The position numbers and the translations under genes were made by a program. DNA of 64,000 bases, from assembly GCA_018340375.1 (NCBI GenBank), contig JAFFJZ010000025.1, positions 2,433,501 to 2,497,500 on the forward strand, read 5' to 3'. The DNA comes from Gonatopus flavifemur. Lineage: Eukaryota > Arthropoda > Insecta > Hymenoptera > Dryinidae. Below, piece by piece: positions 36,273 through 47,394 of this stretch. Positions within the stretch are counted from its first letter, which is position 1; every line of letters starts with the position of its first letter. The notes under the pieces are model-generated. The model was given only the letters and a program-made list of their open reading frames with translations. It did no database searches and had not been told where the DNA came from.

Positions 36273-39200
36273 ATGCCGTTGTTTAAGGTTTGTGATGAGA
36301 CACGAGAACATAAAATTCTAATGAAAGCGGATAGTTTAGAAGAATTGATGTCAATTGCAGTAAAACACTTTCAATTTTCATCTGAACAGCGAGTGAAGGT
36401 CAGTTGATTCCAAATAAATTTCTAAAGCGACTTATATTTACACCCTCATACAATTATAATGAATAACAAGTTTTGGATCCTATCCACAGGAATTATAAGA
36501 TTCACCCCAAGTTTTTGTTGAAACTTTGATCATACATAATACGTATAAAAGTGTATAGAATTAATTTCTATTGAAAATATATTGGATAGATAATGTAAAA
36601 ACTTGAATCTTATAGCGTTCATCATGACTGTAGAAGGAATTAGGCAGTCTGTTATTTATTTTACTTCCATTCCCTTATTATCACGATGACTCAATTTTTT
36701 AAACAATTTGATATTAATCCATGTTGGAAATTATTTTATTCTAGATTGTGTTAGAAGAAGATGGTGCCGAGATATATGATTCCAATACGCTACAAACTAT
36801 GGCTGACTTTTCAAAAAGCCCAATTTGTTTAATGATTTTGAAGACTGATGTGTCATGGCAACCTGTTCAATTTAAAAATTCCCTGGAAGAACAGGTATCA
36901 AAACGCAACCAAACAACTGTGAAGGACGTAGATGTTGTACGAAATAATAATCAAAACATGGGAGTGATTTCCGAAAACAGAAATCCATCCCTAGATACTA
37001 CTCAATCTGGTGATGCTATGATTGAGGGTAAAGTATATTCCAGAAAGAACATGCAAAATTTGTATGATAATGTTTTTGGCGCATGAATAGTATGAACGTT
37101 TAGCTTCGAATAAAAATATTCCCCTTCAATGCAAGTGTAGGGTGTTAAAAGTTTGATCGAATATTGAATAAATACTTCGAGTCACGATAATTTTTCTTTT
37201 CTACATAAAAATATAATGAGGAATTACCACATTATAATACACCATATCAATAATGTAACAGATTCTTTGTCATACGAACGATATAACAGAGGCATCTAGG
37301 TGTCCGCTTCATACAAGGAGCACTTACATCTTACATCACATGACTTCTGATATACCTGTGACAGTGGAGGATCCAGAGGGGGGGCGATAGGGGTGATCGC
37401 CCCTCCCAAGCCAACTAAATCAGTTCCTGCAATGGGGAGTTTTTGAATTTCCACGATCTTAATTTTTTTTGAGTTAAAATAAGTACTTTTTGCCCCCCCC
37501 CCCCTAAGACAAATCCCTGGATCCGCCCCTGACCTGTGATGTAGAAATTACGTACAAAGTTATATGATGTAACTAGTACGTGTTTGAAGCGTGCATTTGG
37601 ATGCTGTCGTTATATCAGTGATATTTAACTCACGTAAGTTGTAAAGGGTGCTGTTACACTTACTGTTAGAGTTCTGTAGGGTACGTGAAGAGAATTTGAA
37701 TTCAATGAAAATGGAAAAAAACACGTATATCACTTAATATCCCAACTTACATTCAGAAAGTTGTGAGATGTCTTACTAAGACTTTTTTGAGATATCTTAG
37801 AAAATCCGAAAATATGTCTAATGGAACACGATTAGACCAATTTGAGAAAAATTTCTACTTGAAGACGGAATTGTTCTTAAAATGTGCTCATTATGTTTCA
37901 TAAGATATCTCACCGGATTTTATACCCAAGTAGCAACAGAAGTTTGAAGCATATACGAAATAGAAACATTCGTAGGATGTACAAACAAGATACGAAGAAC
38001 ATATAGTGAACGTTCATAGAATATTCGAATAAGACTGTTTCAAATATACTTAGTACGTTCGTAGTACATTCGAAATTTGCGATATTCATTCGATCGACGT
38101 TCGATAAGCGTACCATCGTATATTCGATCACATAGGTTCGAAGAATGTGCATAGCACCTATGAAACAGTCTCATTGAAATGTGCATAGAATATATGTCGA
38201 ATATTCGAAGAACGTTCATAGGATATTCTGGTGCTGCTTGGGTAAGACATCTTCAAGAAGTCTTGGGTAAGATATCTTCAAGAAGTCTTAGCAAGATATC
38301 TTCAGCATATCTGAATTTTAGGTGGAATACCATGATTTGTAAAAATAGAAATCTCAATATCATTTTGAAAGAATATTATTATAGTTTGCGCAAAATATCA
38401 TTTTTGCAATTGAATTTCACATCTAAATAAAATTCCTAATGAGAACAGCTTTTCAAAATGATATCAAATTGATATGATTTGGACTGAGGTCTCATAGGGT
38501 TGGCTTATTTGTGATAATTGATAGAGCATTGATGAAGTTTTAAATCTTTTCTCTTAACACAATTCTTCAGTAACCTAACTTGACCTGACTAATAATTTTC
38601 CATTCAATTTTCAAAACGACAATTCTTCTATTTTTTTGTAAATTTATTTTTATTATTATTATTTTTAATTACACTATATTTCTTTTGTCTCAAATTAGCT
38701 CTTTCGACTTCAAATAATTCTGATTGTACAGGAGCACTAGGACCATTGCCCTGGAATAAATTCCCCAATAGTTTAATTCAAGCCTGCGAACATGGAAATG
38801 TTCCGAATCCTCACGCGCGGCGAGTCATGGTTTCGATCATAGCTGAATACTTGATGAACGAATTAAAAGATCCTTCTCGAGGAATGGCAGGGAAAGTAGC
38901 TGCAAAAATACTCTCCAAATATCCGCTCTCATTTCAAGACAAAATTGGAAATTCTGTTATTGGGAACGGAATCCAGTCCCTACAGATTCAAATTTATAAT
39001 AGAATAAATTATTGTAAATGTCAGGAAAATTCATCAGCTAAAAAACACTCCATCGGAGATGAAGAAAATGACGATGGAAACACAAATGTACCACAGAAAA
39101 AAATTAAATATGATGAGTATGGCTGCGTGGCATATGAACCACCTTTACCTGTAAACGAATGTGCACAAACACAAGAGCAGAAAAAAAAATGGTTAATCGA

Positions 39201-40222
39201 ACAAAGTGCATCAACTGAACGAGACGTCTTGCAAATGAAGGCTTTCGTGACAGACACGTATCCCTCCCAAAGAATGATGATTAATCACCGAAGAGGGAAG
39301 ATAAATGCAATTTTCAATGAATGGCCGCTTTTGAAAGAGCCAGAATATTTCCTCATTCATGCGTGTATTCTCCTAGGAAAAGCAGTCCATGAAATATGGC
39401 AACAAAACTTGAAATTCAATGGCATTCACGAATACATGAAGCATTATTGCCATAGCTCATTGAAATCAAATAAAAATGCTCAATTTGTTCTTATGATGGG
39501 AGTATTAGAAGAGTCTAAGAATTGCGATCCAATTTACCTTTGACAACAGCGATATTCCCATTGTTCATTCATTATTTTAAGGAATCCACTAATTTTTTCT
39601 ACAAAATTGTTGATGTGAGTCATTTTTTTATAATAAATATGAACTCAAATATTCAATATGATGGACGAAACTTCTATTATGTATGTATTCATTCCAGAAT
39701 ACCATTTCTGATGAAGACTTGAAAACCACGTTGACAACAAATGCACCGATCTTAGTAATAAAGGGTAAAAATTTCGAGTATTTCTCAAATTTTTCATCAT
39801 ATAGTTCTCATAATGTTTTTTGAAATATATGCATGATATATGAATCTGAATTATATCATTTTAAGGACAATCTTTGTATGATGAAAATGCATCGTCAATT
39901 GTATTCGTCGAACAGGACATAATGATGAAACCCAGAAGTATGGTTGAAGGCTTTCTTGTGACTATTCTCACTTATTTTGTCTTTGGCTTAGAATATCCTC
40001 AAGAAATTAAGAAGAGTTTAGAATGTATGCAGAGGTAAAGAAATAATGTTCACTTCCAATTAATTTATTCATATTTTTCATTTCACCTCATTTCTGATTT
40101 TCAGACTCCTGTTGAACATCAATCCCCCAAAAGGAAGTAAGAAGAATAGTGGGAAAACCCAATCACGCTTTTACAGCGCAGTTGTTAAATCATTTTGCGA
40201 TAAAATACAAGTATATTTCTAA
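36273..40222 (+). CDS. Accessory gene: CIDE-N domain plus transposon-linked protein, six exons
   Basis: Predicted exons are 36273-36398, 36745-37027, 38732-39614, 39698-39764, 39866-40034 and 40105-40222. All five junctions have GT-AG borders and keep phase, giving about 548 residues. Residues 1 to about 75 read as a CIDE-N domain: LFKVCDETREHKI, the LEELM helix, IVLEEDGAEIYD and a closing ICLMILK. CIDE-N domains bind each other in the DFF40/DFF45 apoptotic nuclease system. From exon 3 (LPWNKFPNSLIQACE) the protein resembles one I recall beside this type of transposase in other animals, where it usually carries a different N-terminal module (SAM). One base seems missing near 39536-39541, giving an early stop after CDPIYL; later exons stay open in the other frame. 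The role could be transposase partner or host-pathway mimic; neither is shown. Confidence 0.72.
37362..37531. mobile_element. hAT-type short element in the accessory gene intron
   Basis: The 170-bp element has ends CAGTGGAGGATCCAG and CTGGATCCGCCCCTG and is flanked by a perfect 8-bp duplication, ACCTGTGA (37354-37361 and 37532-37539). The 8-bp duplication and CAG-type ends are hallmarks of hAT elements. It contains a G7 run and a C13 run but no coding content. Confidence 0.9.
37925..38242. mobile_element. CCCAAGTAGCA-ended short element, TA duplication
   Basis: The ends are CCCAAGTAGCAACAGAA and the inverse of CCCAAGCAGCACCAGAA, flanked by TA on both sides. The interior is a degenerate palindrome of ACGTTCGTA-like motifs. 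A second copy is at 50570-50808. It lies in the same intron as the hAT element. Confidence 0.8.
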
Positions 40223-40945
40223 ATCTGCGTACAATACAGTCATCGTTTCTTTTCATATATATTTATTTTTTTATCTTTTGAAATAATATTTCTATTAGAA
40301 TCACTAGTATTTGTAGGGTTATTCATCCATCATGAACAATCGAAATTTTATCGACGATGTGAAATTATATTTTTCTTTCGATGTGTATCTATTACGTTGA
40401 GCATGTGTCTATTGATTTTGAATAATTTTTATCCCAACTTCTATCGAAGAGTTTTTAAATATTATTTGTTCTTGAAAGTTTAATTTTCTTCCCGTTGAAA
40501 AATGCATTGACTGAAATAATTCAGTATTCAGTGTTCTATGCAACAAATTCCTCGGAACTAATAAATAATATTACATATCTATAATTGGTTTATTGATTAT
40601 TTTGAGTATAATTTCTCGTAAAAATTATATCATTTTTATTGATTTCATTTCTAATTTATTTCCACAGACTTACACACACTGATGAAAATATTACAAAATC
40701 CTCTATCAAAAATGATGTCAAAATTCACACTCAGTTGTGATATAAAATTTTGTATCAAAAATGGTTCAGATATTGACAGAAATGGCCACTCTATTGCAAA
40801 AATGCAGGTAAGAATTCATATAGGAATCCAGATGTATTCCTCTGTTTTCATATAAAAATTCCGGATGGTGTCCTATGGGTTTGCTTGAATCCTATGGTTT
40901 CCTACGCAAATTCCTACCTCGTTCCTCAGATGGAAAATTTTTATC

Positions 40946-41173
40946 ATACACGAAGAAATTTGACACAGATAGTCAATAGTGTGCACATTGATGGCCAATG
41001 TGTGACAAAAATATTTTTTTTTCGCATTAATTCTCAATGCGCTGACATAAGTGTTCAATTTTTATACATCAGTCATCGGTGTATTCACTCTGAAGATCGA
41101 TATGAAAAATATGTTTCACATTGACCATCAATGTGCGGGTTTTAGTTATCTATCTGACAATATCTCCGTGTAG
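40946..41173. mobile_element. Palindromic element with TACACGAAGAAATTTGACA end
   Basis: The left TACACGAAGAAATTTGACA and following AGATAG are mirrored by CTATCTGACAATATCTCCGTGTA at the right. The middle has ACATTGATGGCCAATGTG and its inverted counterpart. Nested in the CACTG element. Confidence 0.55.
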
Positions 41174-41284
41174 TTCCTCAGCAGTTTCAACTGGATTTCA
41201 AAGCTTAATTCCTATGGAGACTTTTGGATGTGTACCTGGATTCCTACCTGAATTTTGTGCAATAAGACACATGTGTCAACATAA

Positions 41285-41680
41285 AAGTTCGTAACTCGTA
41301 CAGCACAACCACGAATCCTCCACCTAGGACTTCGGTGGTACAAAAGTGGAGAAATGGGAGCCGTGGGAATAGGGGAGAATTAAGAGAAAATCCCCGTTGA
41401 AGCAACGGAAAGGCGATGGAGAAATGTCCGCCCTCTTTATTTTCAATCAAACTCATAATAGTGAAGATACATAACCAAATCTTAGTATATTAATCCCCCA
41501 ATATGAGTTGTATTGAAAATAAAGAGGGTGGACATTTCTACGTTGCCTCAACGGAGACTCTCCCCTATTTCTCTCTTTTTTTCACGGCTCCCATTTCTCC
41601 ACCTCTGTACCACCGAAGTCCTAGGTGGAGGATCGGTGGTTGTACTATACGGGAATATTTACACATAATAAAATTTGTAT
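41285..41680. repeat. Inverted repeat with CACCTAGGACTTCGGTGG arms
   Basis: The left arm phrases CCTCCACCTAGGACTTCGGT and CCCTCTTTATTTTCAAT recur inverted on the right near 41520-41640. No coding content. Confidence 0.7.
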
Positions 41681-41790
41681 CCGGGTTATGAAGTTTTGTA
41701 ATGATCTTTCTAACAGTGCAGAAAGCGGACCGTTTCTGAAATCATGACATTCCTACTAAATCCGCAGAATGAGTGAAAATTTCATGGTTA

Positions 41791-42133
41791 TTGTTAGACA
41801 GTGTACTAAAAATGCGCATTTGATCATGTGAAGTGTTGCACACTATCTAAATCTGGAAGTAAAGAATCGCATATTTCACTGCACTAAATCTTGGAAGTGA
41901 GCCTGTGAGCTTCAAGTGAGAAAAATTCACCCTATAATTGAAGTGGGGTTGTGAATATCAAACCTCACCTTAAACCTCAGACTATTACTATACAAACATG
42001 GAAATTGTACTCAAAAACTTGATAAGCTCACTTCTGGCTAGCTAAATAATGAAATGTGACTATGAAAATTTTGGAGAGCATGCGCATTAAACTTTGTCTG
42101 TAAATTACCTGTTTTTTTCACACTGTCTAACAA
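41791..42133. mobile_element. Palindromic element with TTGTTAGACAGTG ends
   Basis: The ends TTGTTAGACAGTG and CACTGTCTAACAA are perfect inverses, and the inner TGCGCAT is mirrored as well. 343 bp, non-coding. Confidence 0.7.
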
Positions 42134-42260
42134 AACAACAGAGATATTTTCATTCGACCTACTGATTTGATAGCTACGGAGTAATTTTTTTATCATTATT
42201 TTCCTCCGTGTATTGTTGATCGAAATAATATGAGCAATGGCCAAAAAATAATTTTGATTA

Positions 42261-42520
42261 TACGTTGAGAAAAAAAATTGTAAAATTTACATCTTGTCCA
42301 GTAAATATATGGAGAATGCAAAATATAGTTCCAGCTATCATAATTTTGATTGATTGAAAGATATACATCACCTGTAATATATTCTGCATCAGCTGTGGGG
42401 TATATCTTACATACACTGTTGTAATATCAACCAAAATTTTGATAGGTCGAATTACATGTTGAACTGCCCATATATTTACTCAACAAAATGTAAATTTTAT
42501 ACCTTGTTTTTCTCAGTGTA
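42261..42520. mobile_element. Palindromic element, TACRYTGAGAAAAA ends
   Basis: Left TACGTTGAGAAAAA and right TTTTTCTCAGTGTA are near inverses. The TAAAATTTACAT arm segment and the GGCAGTTCAACA/AGTAAATATATGG sections also mirror in part. Confidence 0.55.
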
Positions 42521-42644
42521 TCCACAAAGATTTCCGGATTCCGTCATATGGATTCTTTGACATTTTAAAGAGGATTTTGGATGATTTCCTTGCGGAATTA
42601 ATGTTAGGGATTGAAAGAATTCATGAACATAAATGCATTAATTT

Positions 42645-42843
42645 TCAAAATTTTGTGTAATAATTCCTCAACAACTGATCATGCAGTTTCATGAAATTAA
42701 TATATCGAGTGTTGAAAATTTATGCAAAAATGTGTATGAATAATCAAAATTCCGTGTAATAATTTCTCAACAACTGATCATGAAGTTTCATGAAATTAAT
42801 GTATCGAGCGTTGAAAATTTATGCATAAATGTACATTAATTTT
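42645..42843 (+). repeat. Tandem dimer, 99-bp unit, right subterminal region
   Basis: CTCAACAACTGATCATG recurs 99 bp later within otherwise closely similar sequence. It lies 140-340 bp from the right transposon end and could be part of its subterminal repeat zone. Confidence 0.7.
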
Positions 42844-43720
42844 CAAAATATCGTACATGAATCGTGATAATCTAATGTATCATCTTCAATACATGAAAAT
42901 ATTGGAAACTTATAGCATTTTTTTGTTTGTTAATTGCTTCCAAACTTTATGTACTAAATTTCATGCAGATTTTTTTAACAGTGCAGTGTATAGCACACAA
43001 TGCCTTTGACTGATTTAGATTTGAAGAAAAAATCTTCAAATGGTCATATCTCGAGAACGAAGCCTCAAAAATAATGTTTTCCAACGAGAAATTCTTGCGT
43101 TTCGGCTGCAGAATCCACCTGTGAAATCCCGGTAATGTTTTCTGGGACACCCTGTATATAAACAAAACTACGTTCAATCGATCTGACCACAATATTAATT
43201 GATTCAACCTCGCTACAAATTCTGTCTCATTCAAATTCCGCCAATATTGTAAATTCATCACGTTTTTCTCAGTGTGTGCATCTTTTATTGGCCATGGACC
43301 TCTAAAAAGACGGGCAGAAGTTTGTTATTTATTTATTTTTTTTTTTTGAAACTGAGTGATAAATAGTAATGCCTAATATGCAATGATGAGGATATTGCAG
43401 ATTTTAGACTTTGAATGAAAAATTAAAAGTCAAAAGTAATATCTAAAAATGGAAGAAAACAAGTTATGAAGATTATTGACATTTGTAAGGTATTATATTT
43501 ATAATTTTTTGCATAATTTTCAAGAATATTTTCCACATTCAATCAAATATTCAAAGTTTGATTTTGTCAACGCGTTTGTTGCATCAATGCATATTAAAAA
43601 TCTTGATCTATTGCTCAGTGTTTGGGAAAGTACGTACCGAAATTTCGCCCATTTTCTAGAGCTCCATGAGCCTCAATATCCCCCTATATCATAAGACAAC
43701 TGTTCCTTCCACTTTTGCAG

Positions 43721-43841
43721 ATGGGGCTTGCTATTCACAAACTGAGACCTTCGACAATTTTCCGTTCATTGATGGAAAAAAATGCATGCAGACAACCTAG
43801 ATAATGGTTACAGGGCTCCATTGACAGTCCTACCTTCATAA
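43721..43841 (+). pseudogene. Frameshifted duplicate of the exon at 48215-48336
   Basis: After a CTTTTGCAG acceptor the sequence parallels 48215-48336 (SQTETFDNF against LQTETIDNL). An extra base in the A-run near 43775-43780 shifts the frame, causing a stop where the other copy continues with DQLDNGYKAPL. It is in the first duplicate, beyond the inserted transposon. Confidence 0.45.
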
Positions 43842-46208
43842 AATTAATAACCTGTGTTGAGACTTAACTAGCATAGCGCATAGAAGGTATCTTTGAATTA
43901 TAAAGTATTCGAAAACTGCGTGATTTTTAAAAAATAAAAGTGAAAAACAAATGAATACATTGAGCTTCAAGGTGTAGATTGATATATACTTGAAAAACAT
44001 AAATTGGCAGGGAAATGATTGATTAGGAATTCATTAATTCATTTCATAGACGCAAGTTTTCTCAATTAGCGGGCGTGGTAATTGAAAAACTGAATGACCT
44101 GTTGAATCGAACCAAATGTTTCTCCCTTCAGTATTGAATTCTCTCCAATATAAACTTGAAAAATCAGTCAATAAATTTATTTGAATAATTTTTATAGTAC
44201 ACCTTGAAACGTTTTTTTTTGTTGAGAAAAACTGCATTTTTCCGTTTATTAGACCCAAAAAAGTCATACAAAAAGAAATATATATAAAAATTAAAGAACT
44301 TTTTTGTATTCTATTTAGTCAAGATTGAAGAGCTAGATTTTGACCGCTGATTGAAAACTGCAGCGATAAAGGGCTCACGAAATAGCTTAATCAATCTGTT
44401 GTATTTCATTATTTCCCTGTGACAAAATCTTCTTGTACATTTGAGATAAATAAAAAATTATAATTGAAAACACGATAATTTCTTTTCTTTTTCCGTGTTG
44501 AGAACAAAACTACGAAGGAATTATCTAATTCAGAAGACCTCCCTGAACACACTTTCAGAAATTCTCATACATTTTTCTTATTATTGGGACATTTATTTTT
44601 CTTGACACATTCTTTTATAAGTGAGACTGATTTCGTGAATTCAATTCTGAGTAATTTGGTCAAACCAAACCATGTTCGGTCGGTAAGTTCGTGTTCTCTT
44701 GAAATGAAATTCATTAAATGATTATTCCATGGATTTATTTCTATTTAAACTCATTGTGTATTCTCGTTGTTAATTATTCTTTTTATTATTTCCATCACAT
44801 CCATTTCATCCATTAGTTTGGCAAAATATCTGTTTTTTCTTCGACTTTGTTCTTTTTTTTCTCAACTCGTTCTGCAACGTGGATGAAGAGTATAGGAAAT
44901 TTGCGAGCTTGAGGAAATAGATATCGAGGTTCAGCACATAAGAATTCCAAATCCATTCTGAAAAACAACTCTTTGGAAACTTCTTAAATTACAAAGTTTT
45001 CTTCAGAGTTTCAGAAAGTTGAAATGTCTTGGATGTTTGAAGTGTCAATTTGAATCTCAAAAAAAATTCGATTTGTCAGACATTGGCGAGTGTCGTTAAA
45101 ATCCTCAAAGGAGTCTCAAAATGTCAAAAGAACTCATAAATGTCGGAGGAATCAATTTCATTTCAAAACTCTTTGAGAGCTCTTTATATTTTACAAGAAT
45201 TTTTAAAAACTTCATTCTGCAGAATCTATTTAGGATTTTTGTATGCAATCAGGGGAGGAAAAATTTCATCACGAGTTTTTTTTAAATGAAAAGTCATTGA
45301 TATATAATGAAGCTATGGGTTTCAGAATTATTCTTACGTCACTGAGAACATCGATCAAATCACATCAGAACAAAAAGACAACCGGGTTTTAGATTGAATC
45401 TCAGATATCAGATGCTCATTTTTTGAAAATGTGTTTTTTTGTGAAAGAAGAAAAGATATAAAATCGTTATTCATTTCATTCTCAGATGAAAATTTCATTC
45501 GTCATTCTGTCCTCAATCTTCATCATCGTTCGTCGTTCCCATCGTTTCAGTGATTGATTATTCCAGTCGTGTTAGGGATCGAGAATTCAATCGATTTGTT
45601 GATTTATTATTGTTTATCTGAAGTGTTGATCTCTGTACTATAACGATAGAAATGGGTGATCAAGTGATTCCAACATTTACATCGAGCGATATGTTACGAG
45701 AGGTCTCTCCAGGAGATAATATGATCATACAAATCATCCAAGGAACGATATAGATCGCCAGCATGGCCATCTGTATCGTCACCATAGCGATACAGTATTT
45801 TCACTACAGCTATCTCTTCTTGACCATACTTTAGATCGTTATAATAGCCATACTTTTTTCCGTGTATTTTATCTCGAACTGCGTGAAGAAACATGTCAAC
45901 ATCGAAGAACATGAATCACGAATCTTTTGAGATTACTTTACCGTGAAGTTGGATATCTAAAATCAAGCATCTTGATGATGCAGAAGTATGCAGTTGGTGA
46001 TGAAACATCACCAATCGGTTGATTCTGTTTCACGTCACTTGCGAGATGAAAAATCACGTAAAGTTCGTTGATTTAATATTCCGGAATTTCTACTTGAGGG
46101 TGTTTTTTGTCTGCATGGAATTCCAATTTTTTTTAGATTCATGGGGGATGCTTCACTCCCACCGAATTGCATGAATTTTGATTTCCTCGAATTTTCAATT
46201 CAAATTAG
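43842..46208. other. Non-coding; remnant of the duplicated block at 44337-44800
   Basis: From about 44337 to 44800 the sequence matches 49110-49600 (CAGCGATAAAGSGCTCACGAAA, CACGATAATTTC), extending the segmental duplication. At 45486 an ATG opens MKISFVILSSIFIIV, which looks like a signal peptide and could be the first exon of the gene at 46209, but the next plausible donor is weak. No other gene is seen. Confidence 0.45.
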
Positions 46209-46743
46209 ATCATCAAGTTTGAATACGTGAAAGCTACATTCGTCGCCGTTGAATACGTGGAAGCAGATGAAGGATTTTTACCGTACGAACTGTCAATTCA
46301 GAGAAAAACTACTCTGAGTTTCCATGGTCCCTTCATTGTGCCTAAATCATCAATAGCGAAAGAATTGAATATTACAATCGAACATGCCGCAGCTTATGAA
46401 GGTGCAGTAGGTAAGGAATTTAATAATTCATTCGAATACTTTCCTCATTTCCGTTTCAATAAGATTTTATTAAAATCATTCAGGCAATGAAACTCCATTC
46501 TTTCTTTCAGTTGTTGAAGGCTACGTGAGCGTGAATTTCCTGCAAATGTCGACAGGTAGTGGTAATTGCAGTTTTTCGAGCGGTGCCATTACTGATGGCA
46601 TATATAAGCTGCGAATTCAAATTGCAAACCACAGAGAAGTCCCTTTCTTGACGTTAGGTGCACATATAAAGGTTACAGGAAATATGAGGAAAGATAGATG
46701 TGAGTTGGAAATTTTTTCACTTCCATTGAGAACAATGTTTTGA
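46209..46743 (+). CDS. Two 3' exons of a small unknown, possibly secreted protein
   Basis: Predicted exon 46209-46410 begins at a TTAG acceptor (IIKFEYVKATFVAVEYVEAD) and ends at GTAG/GTAAGG. Exon 46511-46743 begins after TTCTTTCAG and ends MRKDRCELEIFSLPLRTMF with TGA. The junction keeps phase (EGAV-VVEGYV), giving about 144 residues, with beta-strand-like alternation and two cysteines (NCSF and DRCE). There is no start methionine, so an upstream exon is needed; the signal-peptide-like ATG at 45486 is a candidate. The pattern vaguely recalls small secreted lipid-binding (ML or DUF1091-like) proteins, but I do not recognise the family. A broken duplicate sits at 31208-31690, so this copy was the one retained. 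Confidence 0.5.
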
Positions 46744-46792
46744 ATTCAAATGTATATTGCGAAATTCACAACGACGTTGCGGGAATTTTATA

Positions 46793-47271
46793 TATGCAAG
46801 GTGTCTCAGAACCCAAATCAATGTTCTTCAAATCTAAATCACTCAAAGGCATTGTGTGCTACATACTGGAGCTTTGCACCATTCGCTAAGTTGGAAAACG
46901 GCGGATCTCTGGAAAAAAATTGAACTATTTCCTCACGGTTAGTTCTGGAGCTACAGGGATTTGAAATCTTCTAGCTCTCAATCAATCAGAATTCAGCAAC
47001 TTCAAATCGCTATAGCTCTGGAACGAGACATGAGAAAATAGTTGAATTTTTTTCCAGAGATCCGCCGTTTTCCAACTTAGCGAATGGTGCAAAGCTCCAG
47101 TGTATAGCACACAATGCCTTTGGCTGATTTAGATTTGAAGAAAAAATCTAAAAATGCTCAAATCTCGAGAACGAAGACTCAAAAAAAAATTTTCCAATGG
47201 GAAATTCTTGCACTTTGGCTACAGAATTCACCTGTGAAATCCGGGTAATGTTTTCTCGGACACCCTGTATA
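46793..47271. mobile_element. Uninterrupted copy of the TACAGGGTGTCCC palindromic element
   Basis: The ends are TATGCAAGGTGTCTCAGAAC (decayed) and GGACACCCTGTATA. The two inverted arms carry AAAGGCATTGTGTGCTACA and GCAAAGCTCCAGTGTATAGC. The latter is the empty site of the 10,958-bp transposon. This copy also keeps about 120 bp near 46918-47035 that the other copy has lost. Confidence 0.85.
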
Positions 47272-47394
47272 TAAAAAAAACTACGTATAATCGATCTCAC
47301 TACAATATAAATTGATTCAACCTCGCTACAAATTCTCTCTCATCCAAATTCCGCCAATATTTATTGTAAATTCATCACGTTTTTCTCAGTGTGT

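Larger units (their letters stand above)
40677..41718. mobile_element. CACTG-ended non-autonomous element, about 1 kb
   Basis: The left end is CACTGATGAAAATA followed by TTACAAAAT. The right end inverted is CACTGTTAGAAAGATCA followed by TTACAAAAC. CA flanks both sides as a candidate 2-bp duplication. It holds two further palindromic insertions. End similarity is partial, so this call is tentative. Confidence 0.45.
32026..42983 (+). mobile_element. 10,958-bp CACTG-ended transposon with two genes
   Basis: The boundaries are exact because the duplicated locus preserves the empty site. There the sequence reads AGCTCCAGTGTATAG at about 47093-47107, while here it reads AGCTCCA, CACTGTTAAAAA, the insert, TTTTTAACAGTG, then CAGTGTATAG. 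This gives a 2-bp CA duplication (32024-32025 and 42984-42985). The terminal repeats are identical for 12 bases and imperfect to about 35. CACTR ends and a 2-bp duplication fit the CACTA/EnSpm (CMC) superfamily. The left half carries the transposase and an accessory gene in the same orientation. The right 2.7 kb is non-coding and filled with nested short elements. Confidence 0.9.
31721..43156. mobile_element. Palindromic element TACAGGGTGTCCC, split by the CACTG transposon
   Basis: The left part (31721-32025) starts TACAGGGTGTCCCAAAA. The right part (42986-43156) ends GGGACACCCTGTA. The two parts join perfectly if the CACTG transposon and one CA are removed, as shown by the uninterrupted copy at 46793-47271. 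No coding content. Confidence 0.88.

Noticed and set aside
45694..45912. 72-codon minus-strand frame (MFFDVDMFLHAVRDK...)
   Set aside because: Composition is plausible but there is no partner exon, domain or duplicate in the first segmental copy, so it is not listed as a gene.
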